Source of the DNA: Prunella strophiata
Taxonomy: Eukaryota; Chordata; Aves; Passeriformes; Prunellidae
DNA length: 64,000 bases
Assembly: GCA_036583965.1 (NCBI GenBank)
Contig: JAZBQD010000030.1
Span: 55,181,551-55,245,550, forward strand
Direction: 5' to 3'
Below are positions 27,301-40,600 of this stretch, one piece after another; the stretch's first letter is position 1; every line of letters starts with the position of its first letter. The notes beneath the pieces were generated by a model. It was not told the DNA's origin. It worked only from the letters and a program-made list of their open reading frames with translations, and did no database searches. The translations under genes were made by a program, and so were the position numbers.

Positions 27301-30066
27301 CTTGCAGACTAATTTTTTAACAGCAGAATACAAATATGTGGTTATAGTCTGGAGCCCTCCAAAACTGATACATCAAACCAAAGGGCAGCACAGACTGCTT
27401 TGTGTCCAACCTGTTGGTTCCTTATTCCCCAACTACTTTTCTTCATTCCTATCCAGCTCAGTCTTTGCACCAGTGGTTCAGAACTCTTTTTGAAAAACAA
27501 AATTCTTGTTCTCTTCTATGAAAAGGAACAGCAAAGCTACCTGAAAGTGGGCCAAAAAAGGGGGAGTATACCTAGATCTGAACCAAGGCAGTTGCTACCA
27601 CAAGGAAAAGGAGCTGTAAGTCAGTAAGAGTAGGGTGAGCAGAACACACTGGCAGCTGGAAGGAGCCAGAGAAAAGGAAGTGGGATAGACAGAAAAAGAA
27701 ACAGCCACTGGCTGGAGCAAGCTTGGGAAGGAGGGGGGAGGAGTACCCAGGTGCCAAAATATGCAATCATAACCCCATGTATAAAAATTAACTTAGCAAG
27801 AATATACAGATGTTTACATGCACACAAATATCCTGAATTGCAAATAAACTATTTCCAAGTAAGATTTTTTTAACTTCAATTTTCAGCAAATAATAACCCT
27901 CTATCCACAGACCAAAATTATCTTTTGAAGATTATAAAATAAGAGTCACAGGTACTTTTATTGGCCTATAGCACATCCCCTTCTTCTCAAGGTAACTCCC
28001 TCCATGAATTGATTAGTCTAATTTTCATTAATTGTGTTCCTATGAAGCAGACGCCAAGGCAGGGACACTTCTGGAGAAGACTTGGTTTTAGGAAGGTCAG
28101 TGGTAGTGCAGGCAGGCTTCATCATCTTGGAATACGTGCCCAGATTGCCTCAAATGACACCACTGAAGCTTTACAATCTGTGGCTATGCTGATATAAAAA
28201 GCAAAGTCAAACTGTACCTAGAGCTCTACGTGGAGCTTCCTGCTTCCTTTTGAATGCACAAAGCCAAAGAAGGGACCAAGGCACTACAGGCAGAATGATG
28301 AGAACTCTTGATTTCTGTTTTGTAGAGAGCAGAGTAAGGGCTTGGCTTCTAATTGTTACTCTCACAGTAGCCTATAAAGCCCTTTAAGGACATTATCACA
28401 ACCCTTCCACCTCGTTTATCACACAGCTAGAAAGCTTGCAGCCAGAGGATGCTAAGGAAGAAAAAAAACCAAAAACCACCACAACCCTCAAACCACTTAG
28501 GCTTCACAGTTGTCGCACAAGGGAAATTTAAAGCCTCATATTGTATTGTGAAATTTAGATGCTTAAAGCCTCCTATTGAGAACAAGCATGCTAAGCTGAG
28601 CCTCAGGAGCCATTGTCTCAGCTCTTGTAGCTTAGGATGCACAGACAACCAACGAGTCTGTGCTCAGGGGTTCAACACATGACTACAGATCCTGTGACCT
28701 TCTCCAGAACACACTCACAGCCCACAGCCACTGCCATTCAGGTGACATTTAGTGCTGGTGGCTCCCCTCCTTCATATCACACCATCTGTGGGCATTTGCT
28801 AAAATCAACTACTAAGTCTAACTTTACTTTCAAACCACTTGAAACCCCATCTCTACCTCCCCAGAGGGTGACTTAAAAACCCAGGACACAGAACAGACAT
28901 TTTTCTCCCAGCCCTGTCACTGGACATCTCTAAAGTAGGAAAAAATGATTGTGACCTGTAGCCCCTGAAAATAAAAAAGTAAGAGCCCCAGATTTCTCAG
29001 TCATTTGTGGGTTTGAACTGACACAACTATTAGATGTGAAACATCATGGGAAGCCTTCATTTTTAGCTGAATTTCCAATCCCTAAAAATCTAACATGACC
29101 TTGGAAGTGGTGTATGTAGATCTGAAGCCAAATCAAAACTCCATAGAATTCATTGTAATTGTCTCAAAATAGTTGATTTATGCCTCAGTTTTCTCGAGTG
29201 AGTTATACCATACCCAGCCTGCACATTCTGATATCTGAATAGAATTATTGAAGCTGCACAAGAAATATGGGTACACAATGAAAATAAAGAAATCACAAAG
29301 TTTTTTTTTCTTAGAAATATATTTTGTAAGAAAACAATATTAACATTAAAAAGAAATGTTTATTATACAGTATAAAATAATTGCTTGAATTCAACTCAGT
29401 TCCTTTAACAAAAAAAAAAAAAAAATTAAAAAGCCTGAGGATTTGTATGAAGCTCCAATTCCTACAGATTTGATTCCTACTGCAATAAACAGTGGGCTTT
29501 CCCCACACCATCCATAGAGCACACAAACACTTCAAAACCCTCCCTCATCCCCCCTACCCAACAAGCTGCTGTCTCAATGTCCAGATGTGCTCTAACATCA
29601 CCTCAGTATTTGCAGCCCTCCCCCCTGGCCCCTGTACCCACCCTCAGCTTCCATCCACCCACCTCTCTTGGCCAAGCACTGTACAAGCGACAGCTCGTGC
29701 TGCAGGCGTCTCCCCAGTTAATCTCTTGGCTAAAATGAGCAGTGGCCAGCCACTGACAAATGTATAAATGGCTGAGGTGTTCTCAGCTGTCTGTCCTCAT
29801 AAAACCTGCAAGGATATCTCTTAACTCTGCCATTCATCTGCCAAAGCTGGCAGAAGGGAGCAGAGTTTTAAAAGCTACAGTGGGAGACAAGAACAGGCAA
29901 TGCAATGACATAAGCTTCGCTTTTTCAGGAAACTAAGCTAAAAAACTTGCTGCTCAATTGCAGAATTTAACACTGGCAGATTTTGTTGTAGGAAAATATG
30001 CCTGCTCAGTAACTATAAATACCCCTAAAACATTTCTGGGGCTTACTATGTATTAATTTTTTTTTT

Positions 30067-30072
30067 TTTATT
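30067..30072 (-). terminator. Candidate TNFSF11 polyadenylation signal
   Basis: AATAAA occurs on the minus strand 1.17 kb after the stop codon, followed by an A-run. The distance fits the mammalian 3' UTR length. The weak point is that it sits in a homopolymer tract, so it could be a chance hexamer; 29364-29359 is the rival. Confidence 0.35.
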
Positions 30073-31241
30073 TCATTTTAACATAATGCCAATTTGATTA
30101 CCCTCCAGGTTTGAAAGGCACCCAGTGACCAGCATTCTGGTATAATTACTCATGGCATTGGTGTGATTTCATCTCCCTTAATACTGACAAGTTCAAAAGA
30201 AATGTATTAAGTTAAGAAGAACAAAGATATATATTACATTTGCTAATTGCAAACATTCTCTTATAGCTGCATTTTTTCCCATTGGGATTAAAAAGTGCAC
30301 GAGTTTAACATGTCTGTACATAAAAACAGTTTAAAACATTAAATATACAAACAGCAAGAGATTTTAAATATTTTGTATCAAATACTATAGGACAATATAA
30401 TTTACATTTTTTTTACACAAAACATTACACCTGAAATATAACTTTAGATATTACAGAATATAAAAATACATACTTTTTGTTTAAAAAATGTATTTGCAGG
30501 TTCTGGCACAAAGTAACACTTTAAAGGCACCTCATATTTTGGCAATCTATATCTGCAATTAACTGTGCAACAATAATAACATGACCTGTAATTAACTTTT
30601 TAGAACTGCAAGACCAGATGATCTCCCTTCTTCCTGGAATGGCCCTATTAATCAGGTAACAGTTAAGCTGGACTGTTTAATTGTTCTCCAACCCATTTCT
30701 GCCATGGTCTGAGCTCTCCAACCCTAATCCAGCAAAGCACAATCAGCCCTAACTCAGCATCTGAAAAGCCACATCAAATGCAATGGGATTAGTCACACTT
30801 TCATAATCTTTGTTGTCTCGGGGTCAGAACACTCAACCAAAGCAAAACTGAGCCCTAAATTCAAGTTGGGAACCAAGCTCTGTCCTGCTCTGTGTTTGCA
30901 CCTAAACTAGTGAAGGCAATCAGGGCAGAACTTGGAAACAGAAGCTCAGTAAAATTAATTGTTTTGATTTCAACTACACCAATGCAAAAGGCACAATGAC
31001 TCTAGTGAGGCCATTGGAGACAAATGAAGTAAAACTGCTTTAAGACTGCATCAGGAGAACTGTGTAATTTTGCCCTTCCATGTATTTGCAGGACTCCTAC
31101 TGGAATCTGCAGGGGACAAAAACGTGTCTTTGGAGATACATGGCTTATACAGATGTAGTTGGGTTGCAGAAGATTTTCAGTCCTTCAAGTTGTTTTTGGA
31201 CAACTAAAAACTCAAAAAATTTCAGCACACTAAAGAAAGAT
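30067..31241 (-). other. TNFSF11: Probable TNFSF11 3' UTR
   Basis: This AT-rich stretch directly follows the TAA stop. On the minus strand an AATAAA lies at 30072-30067, which would give a 3' UTR of about 1.17 kb, close to the roughly 1.1 kb of the human transcript. It contains several ATTTA pentamers on the minus strand, as expected of an unstable cytokine mRNA. A second AATAAA at 29364-29359, followed by a T/G-rich stretch, would give a 1.9-kb alternative end. The end point is inferred and unproven. Confidence 0.5.
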
Positions 31242-31663
31242 TTAATCTAAATCCCTAACTTTAAATGCTCCAAAATAAGTTGCTTCTTGTGAAGAATCCA
31301 GTAGCAATGGGTTTGATACCTGGATACTTATCATTTCTCCGGATTTTAATTTAAAAAACCCCCCTACATTTACAGAATAAAAATGAAATTCTGAATTCCC
31401 TGACCAGTATTTGGTGCTTCCTCCCTTCATCAACACATCAAAGCGCCTTATTTTAAGGTTTGTCTTAATCACATAAACCATCAACTGAAGCCCTCTTTTA
31501 GTCAAGTTTCCTGAAGTTTCATGATGTCTAAAACAAATATTGGCATAAAGATAGTAAAATCCATCCTGATTAACAATTAGTTTTCCATCGTTGAATGTCA
31601 TATTTGACAAGTTTGCCTGGCCTTTGTCATGATGCCAGGATGTGAGGTTCACTTTGCGAGTTC
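31242..31663 (-). CDS. TNFSF11: TNFSF11 coding exon 5: receptor-binding TNF domain and stop
   Basis: This terminal coding exon of 422 bp has acceptor CTTCAG and stop TAA at 31244-31242. It encodes most of the TNF homology domain (residues 178-316), including [30 protein letters not shown], the [18 protein letters not shown] block, NVGGFFKL and [11 protein letters not shown]. The single cysteine of the domain (C220) and the Met of SNMTF (M198, equal to human M199, which is mutated in a human osteopetrosis) are kept. Sequons NLT (182), NLS (194), NMT (197) and NLT (229) are present. Confidence 0.97.
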
Positions 31664-34600
31664 CTGAAGATAAAAAAAAAAAAAAGATTATTTATAAACA
31701 TTTGACAAACCTCAACATTTAGAAAGCAATCTCTATGTTTTTAGACTCAATAGCAACTAGAGTTCTATAGGCTAAAGTGAATATGAAACAATTATGATAA
31801 AAATTCCTAATAAAAAAATCTCCTCTTTTCACCATACACTCCCAGATTTTGTTTGGTACTTATAACTGTGCCCTCCCAGCAGAACACCTGCTGGGCTATG
31901 GTACAGAACAGCTGCTTGGCCTATAGTTTGATTATGCTAAACAACCATGCAACAAGCTCTGCACAGGCATTGCATTCCACCTAAAACTTTATTCAAGTTA
32001 AAAGTGGTTGAGAGGAATGTGAAAAACTTGTTACTGGTCTTTAACATGTAGGTGTTGACAAGGAGTAACTAAAATTAGGAAAAAATGCTGAACTGGCAAT
32101 TCCCAAAAGAGAAAGCTTATGAAACCTTCCATATTTTATGTTCTTATGACTGTAGTGGTAGAAAGGTAAACATATTTTCATTTGACAACACCAAAAAATG
32201 GGGAAAAGTCAGTTCAGTTGTGCATCTTTAGTACTACACACTAAGTTGCCTAGACTTCACACAGCACTCCAAGTAGTTATGACAAACTTCCTGATAGGCA
32301 CAAGCCACTAACATTATTCAGGGTAACTCAGGGCATAACACAACAGATGGGAGGTGGCCAACTTGTCCCCCTAACCACTAGTAATTTTCAGCACACAAGA
32401 CAGACTCCACTTGCTTCCTCCCACAGCAGTGGGTTCATGTAGGTACCAGAGGACTTCACACCTCAGCCCCCCAGTGCATCTAAATGCCTGCTTATTCAGT
32501 ATCTAATTTTCCCAACATGGAACCAAAACAGTCCATCCTTAGCAAACTTTCCATGGCACACAGCAGGGCACAGTGCCCTCTCCCCCAAGCATGTACAGAG
32601 GCATGCCACAGGATCCCACCGGCTCTGTGCAGAAAGGGAGGGAGAAGTAGGAACAGGGGGATTTGAGAGAGACAAATCTCCCCTAAGTGCCAGGGGCAAG
32701 CAGCTTTTCCAGGTGAGAGGAATACTGCAACAGCAGCCCAGAACAAAAACCTCCTGGTGTTCTTCCACAAAGACTTAAGCAAAAGCACTGTCAAAGGCAG
32801 ATCACAAGTAGCTGCTCCCCTATGGGTCTAGTGCAGCCAGGCAGAAATTATGAAGCAAAACTAGACAGAGAAGCCAACTTCTCTGTAGTGCCTCAAAAAA
32901 ACCATCTGAAATCCATCAATTAACTGGGAAAGACAGCAAGATCTTAAGTCTCTTAGCCTGCAATTATTCACCTTGCAAAATATACTGAGTTAGGGGTGCC
33001 AGAGTGCACCTCTGAAGCACCAGGAACAGCTGAGAAAATTACAGAACTTTGTCTGCACAGCATTAAGTCTGGGAGAAATACTGCCCCATGGAGGGTGGAC
33101 TGCCTTCAAGATGAGGAGGACAGGCAAGAAATCACTGCCTGGATCAGAGGAGAGGCATATTGGATAGAGGACAGGAATGCACACCTGTGATGGAACAGAA
33201 AGGCATGCCATGATTGCCTGGTGGCAACACTGGGTAGTTGCTAGGCAGATTTTATTTACCTGACAAGTCAACTTTTTAGTTGGCAGTCAAGCTGCAATTT
33301 TGAAGAAATCCTCAGCAGGAAGATTTTCTGCTGAAGAAGGGAAAAGTGAGCAAACAGGTGCCACAATCACTTGTAATTGAGAGAGGGGCTCTGGGTGAAT
33401 TTTATTTACACTACTTGAATGTTCAGGGCAACAGGACAAGAGATGATGAGAGACGACCCTCTCTGTTTTGAGCAAAGGATTTGCACAGATAACTTCTGGA
33501 AGTCCCTTCCAAGCTAAACTATAATGCTGTGATCATGTGTGCTGAGGCAGACAGGCATTTTGCTGCAATTCAGAGCTCCAGGAGAGGCGTGCCACAGCCA
33601 GCAGCACAGCACAAAGATGCTCTGGATAGGAGTTATGCCATGCAACCTGTAATGCGAGGAGCAAGCAGGTTCTCAGCACTTCTGGTGGTAACACACCTGG
33701 ATTTGGAGACAGCAAAACAATCAGTACCCTGAAACACAGGAGGTGCAGGAAACTGGAGCATGTAAGTGCCAGATCTGCTGTCCATGAATGTTATGTATCA
33801 GAAACTCTGACACATAACCCAAGCCATGGGACAGTCAAAAGTGCTGCAGTACAGTATCTTCTGTGAAATAATTTACATTGGAACCATGAAAGAAACAGCA
33901 CAAGGTAAGTCCTGTTGACAGAGAAGGAAGTGGCTGGGGGATAATGAGCAAAACAGCCTTCTAGACAGGGCAAAAAGCTTTATTTAAGAATTCAAGATAA
34001 TTCAAGAATTCACACTCTTTCTCAAAACTGAAGATAAATAAAAGCTATGTCTTGCTTTTTTGTGAGCTTGAACTAAGTCTAATACAAATCAGTTAAATAA
34101 AATTAATTAGCAAGAAGGAAGATGATGTGAGTGGAACAGAGCATAAAGGACACCTGTTTTGATCATTTGTTTGCATCCTAGTAGTTTTCAGGTATAAATA
34201 AAGCCTGAAAAAAGGACCAAAGTACTGTTTGCTCTGAAAAGTCTTTTGGAGGCAAAGGGCAGCTAAGTCAAACTTGTAGCTGTCAAATAGCTCAGAATAC
34301 TACAGCATTTCCTTAGACAGCTAAAGGTATCACTTCACACCCCAAATGATATATTTAATATTTATATTTATTTCTGTTTGTGATTTTCCCCTTTAAACTG
34401 TGACTAATTTCTGTAATCAATTTATAAACCAAAATTCACTGTTTTCATTTAAAACCTAGGTAGCATTTATAGCGAGCTCTGGTAAAAACCAACCAGCAAG
34501 CATCCAGCTCTAACCTAAGGCAGCAAACTTAAAAAATACACACAGCAAGCCAAACCACTACAGCTTCTGTGCCAAAGGGTGGGTGGGGACACCACTGATC

Positions 34601-37600
34601 TGAGAAGGGTTATTTTCTCCCCCTCCCATGCACTATCCCCCCCCAGCTGCAAAAGTCCTCTTGAGGCCTGACATTACTGTGAACCAGGTCAAAGCAAAAT
34701 GTTCTCTCACAGACACTGCTCAGTGCCCCTTCACTTAGGGTGTTCAGCAGAAAACTGCTTAAAATCCTGTTTGACAGTGATAAAGACTTTTTTTTTTTCC
34801 CCTGGCACTATTTATTCTGGATGAATTTGATGCCAGTAGAGAATCTTGAAATACTAAGAACAGATCTGTCCACTCAGGGATGGCAGAAAACAAGATGGAT
34901 TTCAGACATGCAGGGTAAGAAATCAGGAGAAGAAAATAGAAATTGCCATTTGCAGTCAAAGAAAACAAGATGGGAGAGGAAAAACTCCTGGTGACCCCTC
35001 AGGCAAATTTTTCTTTCTTTAATGCCTGTCACTAATCTCTGTGCTACCCAGCCAAGTGGGTACTGCCTCATGCCAGTGAGCATGATATTAAAATGCCTCA
35101 CAACCAGCAGGTTCAGGGTTCCTGCTATCCCCAAGGATGCAGCCCCTCACTGCTGCAATGCCCACAAGGGCTGCAGAAGCTGTGCTCATGGATAAACTCC
35201 TGGCAATGCTCTTCTGAAAGAGGCAAAAGCCAGACCAGAAGGGAGTATATGCACAGCTCATCACACTGGCAAGGAGTTGATCTGCAGCAAAAAAGGAACA
35301 GTGTCTCCCTGGCCATCACCCATAGATGTGCTGTGCCACACACTTGAAGGGTAATGCAGCAGTGCACAACTGTAAAAATTATCAGCTGCTGTAAATTACA
35401 GTTGTGAAATTACAGTCTACAGCAACATCCAGGTAAGCAGCAAATAAATTTCCCACAGAAAAAGGTGGATTTCACAGACTGTGACACTGACACACACTTC
35501 ACTTCTACAGATAAGTGATCTGTTTCTGTGACTAGCAAATTAATTTAAACCTTCCAAGGATAAAATGCTAAGGCAAGTTTACTGATACTGAATCCTCTAC
35601 TATTGACCTATTGTAAAAGTAGGTCAAAGCCAAAATCTGAATAAAACAGAAGCTTGTCAGGAGGCATTTGAGCTAACAAGAAAGCTTGTGGAAGTTCTGA
35701 CTGCCATCTGACAAGCTGTTTAAGCTCTCTGCTATAAAGCTCTGGATTGTGGCAATGCCAATGCACTTGAAAGAACCCTATCCCTCCAGGCAAGAAGCTG
35801 TACAGAAGTGCCTTGTCTTTAAATAGAGCAAGAGCAAGGTATTACTATGCAGGCTGCTAAAATCTCAGATTTCAACACACCATTCCCCTTTGGTTTAGTT
35901 ACATAAAACAGAAAAGCGATGTGCATAGCTCAATTAACAATGAGTTCAACCCTGTACAATGTATAAATCTTCAGAGAAAGAAGACAGTGGTGATCAATGC
36001 ACCCCTTCTTAAGATCCTCTACCTAACAGCTTCAGAAAAAATTCTGGTTTACCTTCTACCACACCAACTGTTGAGAATATAGCACTGAGAATACAGCAAA
36101 AAATCTCAACTGACAGTGCCCCAGGGCAAAAACTAAAGCTGTTCTAACATTATCTTAAAATGTTAGGAATGAATCTTTTCCTCAGGAAAGTGTTCCAAGG
36201 CAGACTCATGTCTTGTTCCCTGACATTGTACTAGCAAGGATATTCCCAAAGCCATCTGAATACTTGTGTGTAGAAAATAAGAGCTCTGGCAAGATAAAAG
36301 AATGCCACCCTCTTACCACAGGGGCAGATAAAAGCCGCAAGAACAATTTTTTCCCCCTGCTCAGTAGCTTGGGCAATGTTTGTGCTGGTACATGCTTGTA
36401 TGTATGCATGCATCCTCGTGGCTGGTGTCCACTGGGAGTGAAAAACTCCTGATGGGCCCTACAGGCCAAAGGAAAATGGGAAACTTCAGGAGAGCACTCA
36501 GTGTAGACCTTCCTTGCTCACCTGAAGACAGCACAGAGGGGCAGGATTTGCCCCTCAAGAAGCAGCAATTTGAAATGGAGACCATTCAGCATGAGACTGA
36601 TACAAAGGGGAGCCATCCTCCTTTTAGCACTACCCCTGCTACTTCTGAAAACCTTTAACACATCCAATTTATTCTCACTAACAAAAGCCATTTCTGAAGC
36701 CCCAGTGTGTTGCTCTTCTGCTGAAATATCTTCATAGTACTTCACTTTCAATATATTTATATTAGTATTGGAAGTATTCACTTAAAAATTGAACTTACCA
36801 GATGGAATATTCTTATCATCAATAATGAGATGGGCAAATGGCTGCTTCTCAGGTTTGTTCCTCTTGTACAGTTCAAGTCCTAATGCCTCCATTGCAGCTA
36901 GAGATAAAAGAATTGCATTATCCCAAAAAGACAAGTTTAGTGGAACTAAAATATTGCTTATTCATAAACCAGCACCTACCTTTTTCTGGTCTTGGTGGCA
37001 TTCTTCCCATAGCACGCTGGACTTCCTAAAACAAGAAGGAGACATTGCTTTGATGTTTTCTTGATTTTGTAGCAATGTTTAGTTTGCACACTTACAATAC
37101 TCTGTGCATGTATCTGGGGACACTCCTCCACCTGCAGCACATTCAGATGTCTGTGATAAGAATCATGTAAATATGATAATTTATGTAACAGGCACACAAT
37201 CAAATTACACCTATTAATTTGGTAATTCTAATAGAGGCTGATAGAAATGCTACTATGCATGATCACTGCATGATTTACTGTAGTGGTGACAGCACATTCA
37301 AAACCTTTTCTACTTACTGTACTTGGAATATTTCTCTAAGTATAACAGAACAATGACTGATAAGAAGGCATCACATCAAACAATGAAATTTATGAACTGA
37401 TTTAATTACTTGGAGTCTAAAGGCAAAGAAAGAGACATTTCTATACAGAACTAGTGTGTAATCACTCTAACAACTAAGGATAGCTAAACTCTGAATTTAA
37501 TTTGTGATGAGGTGAATGAAAACCTCCACGCCTCACACTTGGCCAACAACAGGGAAGGCTACAAGGCTTGACAATCAAGGCTCACTTCTAACAAGGTATG

Positions 37601-40600
37601 CAGGAACTGAAGGATTATGTATCATCCACACTGGACCAAAGGGACTGGGTGCCAGACTTCCAAAGTATGTAATTCTTAGCTGCAGATAAATTTCAATATG
37701 AATGAGACCTATGCTACCCAGGACAGCAGACCCAAGAACAGCACAAAATGCAGACATCAGGCACCACAAAAAGCTTTGTTTTTAATCATTCACACCTGTA
37801 CTCCTCTTGAGAAAAAAATACAAACAGCAGATTTCAAAATTTAAGCAGCCTGTTCTTGTTACAAGCTTAGACTGAGTCTTATTATTAAGCTCAACCCTCA
37901 GTTCTGTCTCCCTTTTCCCCACAACTCTCTACCTCTTGTAAAAAAAAAAAAAAAAAGGGTAATGTGTTTGTTATTCTGAATTTCTCATACGATGGAGCTG
38001 TCAAGAAGGTGTTCAGTAAAAGGAAACATTTTGCTGAAGATAGCCCTCTTTGAACCTAGGAGTGGTCCTTTATTTCATCTTTATGCTGTGCACACTGCTG
38101 TTTGCCTGATTCAATCCATCTATATGAAACACATCTCAGATTTGACCAGATCGGCAAAGTCCCACCGTGCTCTCAATCACTGGGGTGTTTCAGAATTTAA
38201 AATCCTGCTCTGAAAACACCTGAAGTCCTGCTTTTATGTAGTTTTGCAACCGCAGTGAAATACGTAGTGTCCTGGTTGGTGCATTTATTACTCTCACTTT
38301 CCCCTTTCAGTAGGTGTTTAAATGTTAAACCAAAATGAAAAGCCACAGCAGTGTGGAAGTTGTAGTATGACTATCAAAGCATAATACTTCAGCTGAGACA
38401 TGCTGAATTCATAGATAAGAATCATGAAGATGCTTTTTGCTGTAAAGACGAGAAGAAAAGCAGAAGAATCACAACTTCAAAAGCAGCAAAACTCGCATCC
38501 ACTTCCCGCATTTACATTCACTTTGCTTCTCTGATCTTCCTACTTCAATGTCAGTTCTAGGAGCACAAAAACGAAGTTCAATTCTAGGAGCTCATGTCAG
38601 CATCAGCCACTAACCACACTTGAGTAGGAAATAGGAAGATGACAAGAGAATGCAAGTACTAGGTACTGTGAAAAATGACAAAAGCCTCTGAAGAGAACAG
38701 GATGTAAGGCAAGAAGAGCCTGGGAGACAGACCACACTCTCAGAGATTATTGCAGCACACCTATCCCAGTCCTTTTTCCCTTGAAGGAGAGACATGTTTT
38801 TTCTGCTTGCTTTCTTAGTGGAAACATCTGAGATGTGAAGTTTGTTTCAATATTCTTTCCTTTGGGAGGATGTGATAGTGTCCTTGCCTGGAAAGCCTAC
38901 TGAGCAGATCCAAAAAGAACCACATACATTTTAATCTCCTACTATCTAGATTTGGTACTAAGAAAAAAAAAAAATTATCAAATGATTGATAATTGCTCAG
39001 CCCTTGAAAGCCCTGAATTGGTCAACTGCTTTTCTAGTTTTAACTTGCATTTTTCTTAGGAGCATTCAGTTCTGCTTCTGCATGTTTCCAAAGATGCCCC
39101 AGCTTAAGCAGCTGAATACCTCATCTTCTGAAACCCAGCAGCCTGACTCAGCTCATCTTCCACACAGAATGGCTCTGGTCCTCATGCAGTCAGTCTGAGC
39201 TGCTCTGCTTCTAACTGGTGGTGGTGCTGTTCATCTGCAGCTTCACCACTCAGTAAGCAGGACAGCTACCCAGGAGGACCTGGGTCCACAACTCTCCTAG
39301 TCTGGAATTCATTATTAGCTCAACTGGTTAGATCACGGCACTAACAACACCAAGGCTGGGGGGTTTGGGCCAACTGTTCATTGACTCTTCTGTGAGTCTA
39401 CCACTGGATCAGAAGTGGCTAGACTGTGGCCAGAAAACAAAATCCTCCAGCAGCTCTCTAAGCTCCTGACTAGTGTCAAGTTCTTGGTTCTGACCAGCCT
39501 CATGAAAGTTTGATATTCTTTCTCTGATGTTGCCCCAGCTTCCAAAATGAAGACTAAACACTTTAATTAGTCCCTAGAAAGCAGATATGGAGTTGTAGGT
39601 TTCCTTCTAAAGAATAAGCAGTTGAACAGTTTTTGATTATTTTTTTTTTTACTTGATGTTCATACAGTTCCAAGGTGCTGATACACAACCTACCTTAGAA
39701 AAGCATTTAACTATGTATTTGCTTCTGACCCTGAAGGACATTTTTCAGTGGATGTTTGAAGGCAGCCTCTTAATGGGATTATAAAATCCCCTGGTATTCT
39801 CACTGCAAGGTATTAAGAGCTGTGATTTCTCAAATCACCAAAGTATCAACTGCATTTTTAGCTCCTGAATGTTCTTAGGTGTCTCACACTTACTCACAAT
39901 ATAGAGGCTCATTAAGGAGGCAGAAACAGCTCAACAGAACCCGTGACTAAGACACTGCTATAATGGCATGAAAACTGCTGACAAAACATTACCAGCAACT
40001 TCTCTTAAAGACTGCCATCCACAAAGTGTGTGTGATACCCAGCTGTTCAGTTATTTTTAGCAGAACTGTACACAAAAATCACCCCACTCTTAAGCTAAGG
40101 ACAAGCTGCACTTGTACACCTTTGTCATTTGCTCAATGCTCACCAAGTCAACTCTTCTGGCCTGCTTCCCACATTCCAACCTCCTCCACACACTCACTGT
40201 TTAAACAACAGACAAGGAGTTAGTCACAAAAATGAAAAACATGTCTTCCCTTCATCCAAAAAAAAAAAATTAAGAGGCCACTAAGAAGCTCCAAAACTTT
40301 CTCATTTTAAACCTAAAAATCAAGCTTTAAGTGCCTGGAAAGTTGGGAACTGCTCTTTACCTCATCCACAGCAGGTTGCAAAAATAATTGCTGCTCTTGA
40401 ACTTATGTCCAATGCTGAGGATGCAGAGACAAGGTTGCACGTGAAGACATGACATTTGTGAAAGGTTTTTAGTCTCCTTTAGCTTTTATCTAAATATCTC
40501 AGTATCTACTTTGAGCAGCTCTAAGTAGCCTTTTGAGAATAACAAGAAGAGAACTTCTGGACACACTTATTGCTTCAGATGTGGTCTTAAAGCTTCTTTA

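Larger units (their letters stand above)
13567..30066. other. Intergenic region downstream of TNFSF11
   Basis: This is a long stretch with no recognisable gene. Apart from simple repeats it is unique, with AT content highest at about 24240-25400. In mammals the next genes on this side are FAM216B and EPSTI1; I saw no part of either, but short diverged exons could be missed by eye. Confidence 0.6.

Noticed and set aside
39308..39372. Functional tRNA-Ile gene
   Set aside because: The 5' acceptor strand and the B box are missing, so it cannot fold as a tRNA.
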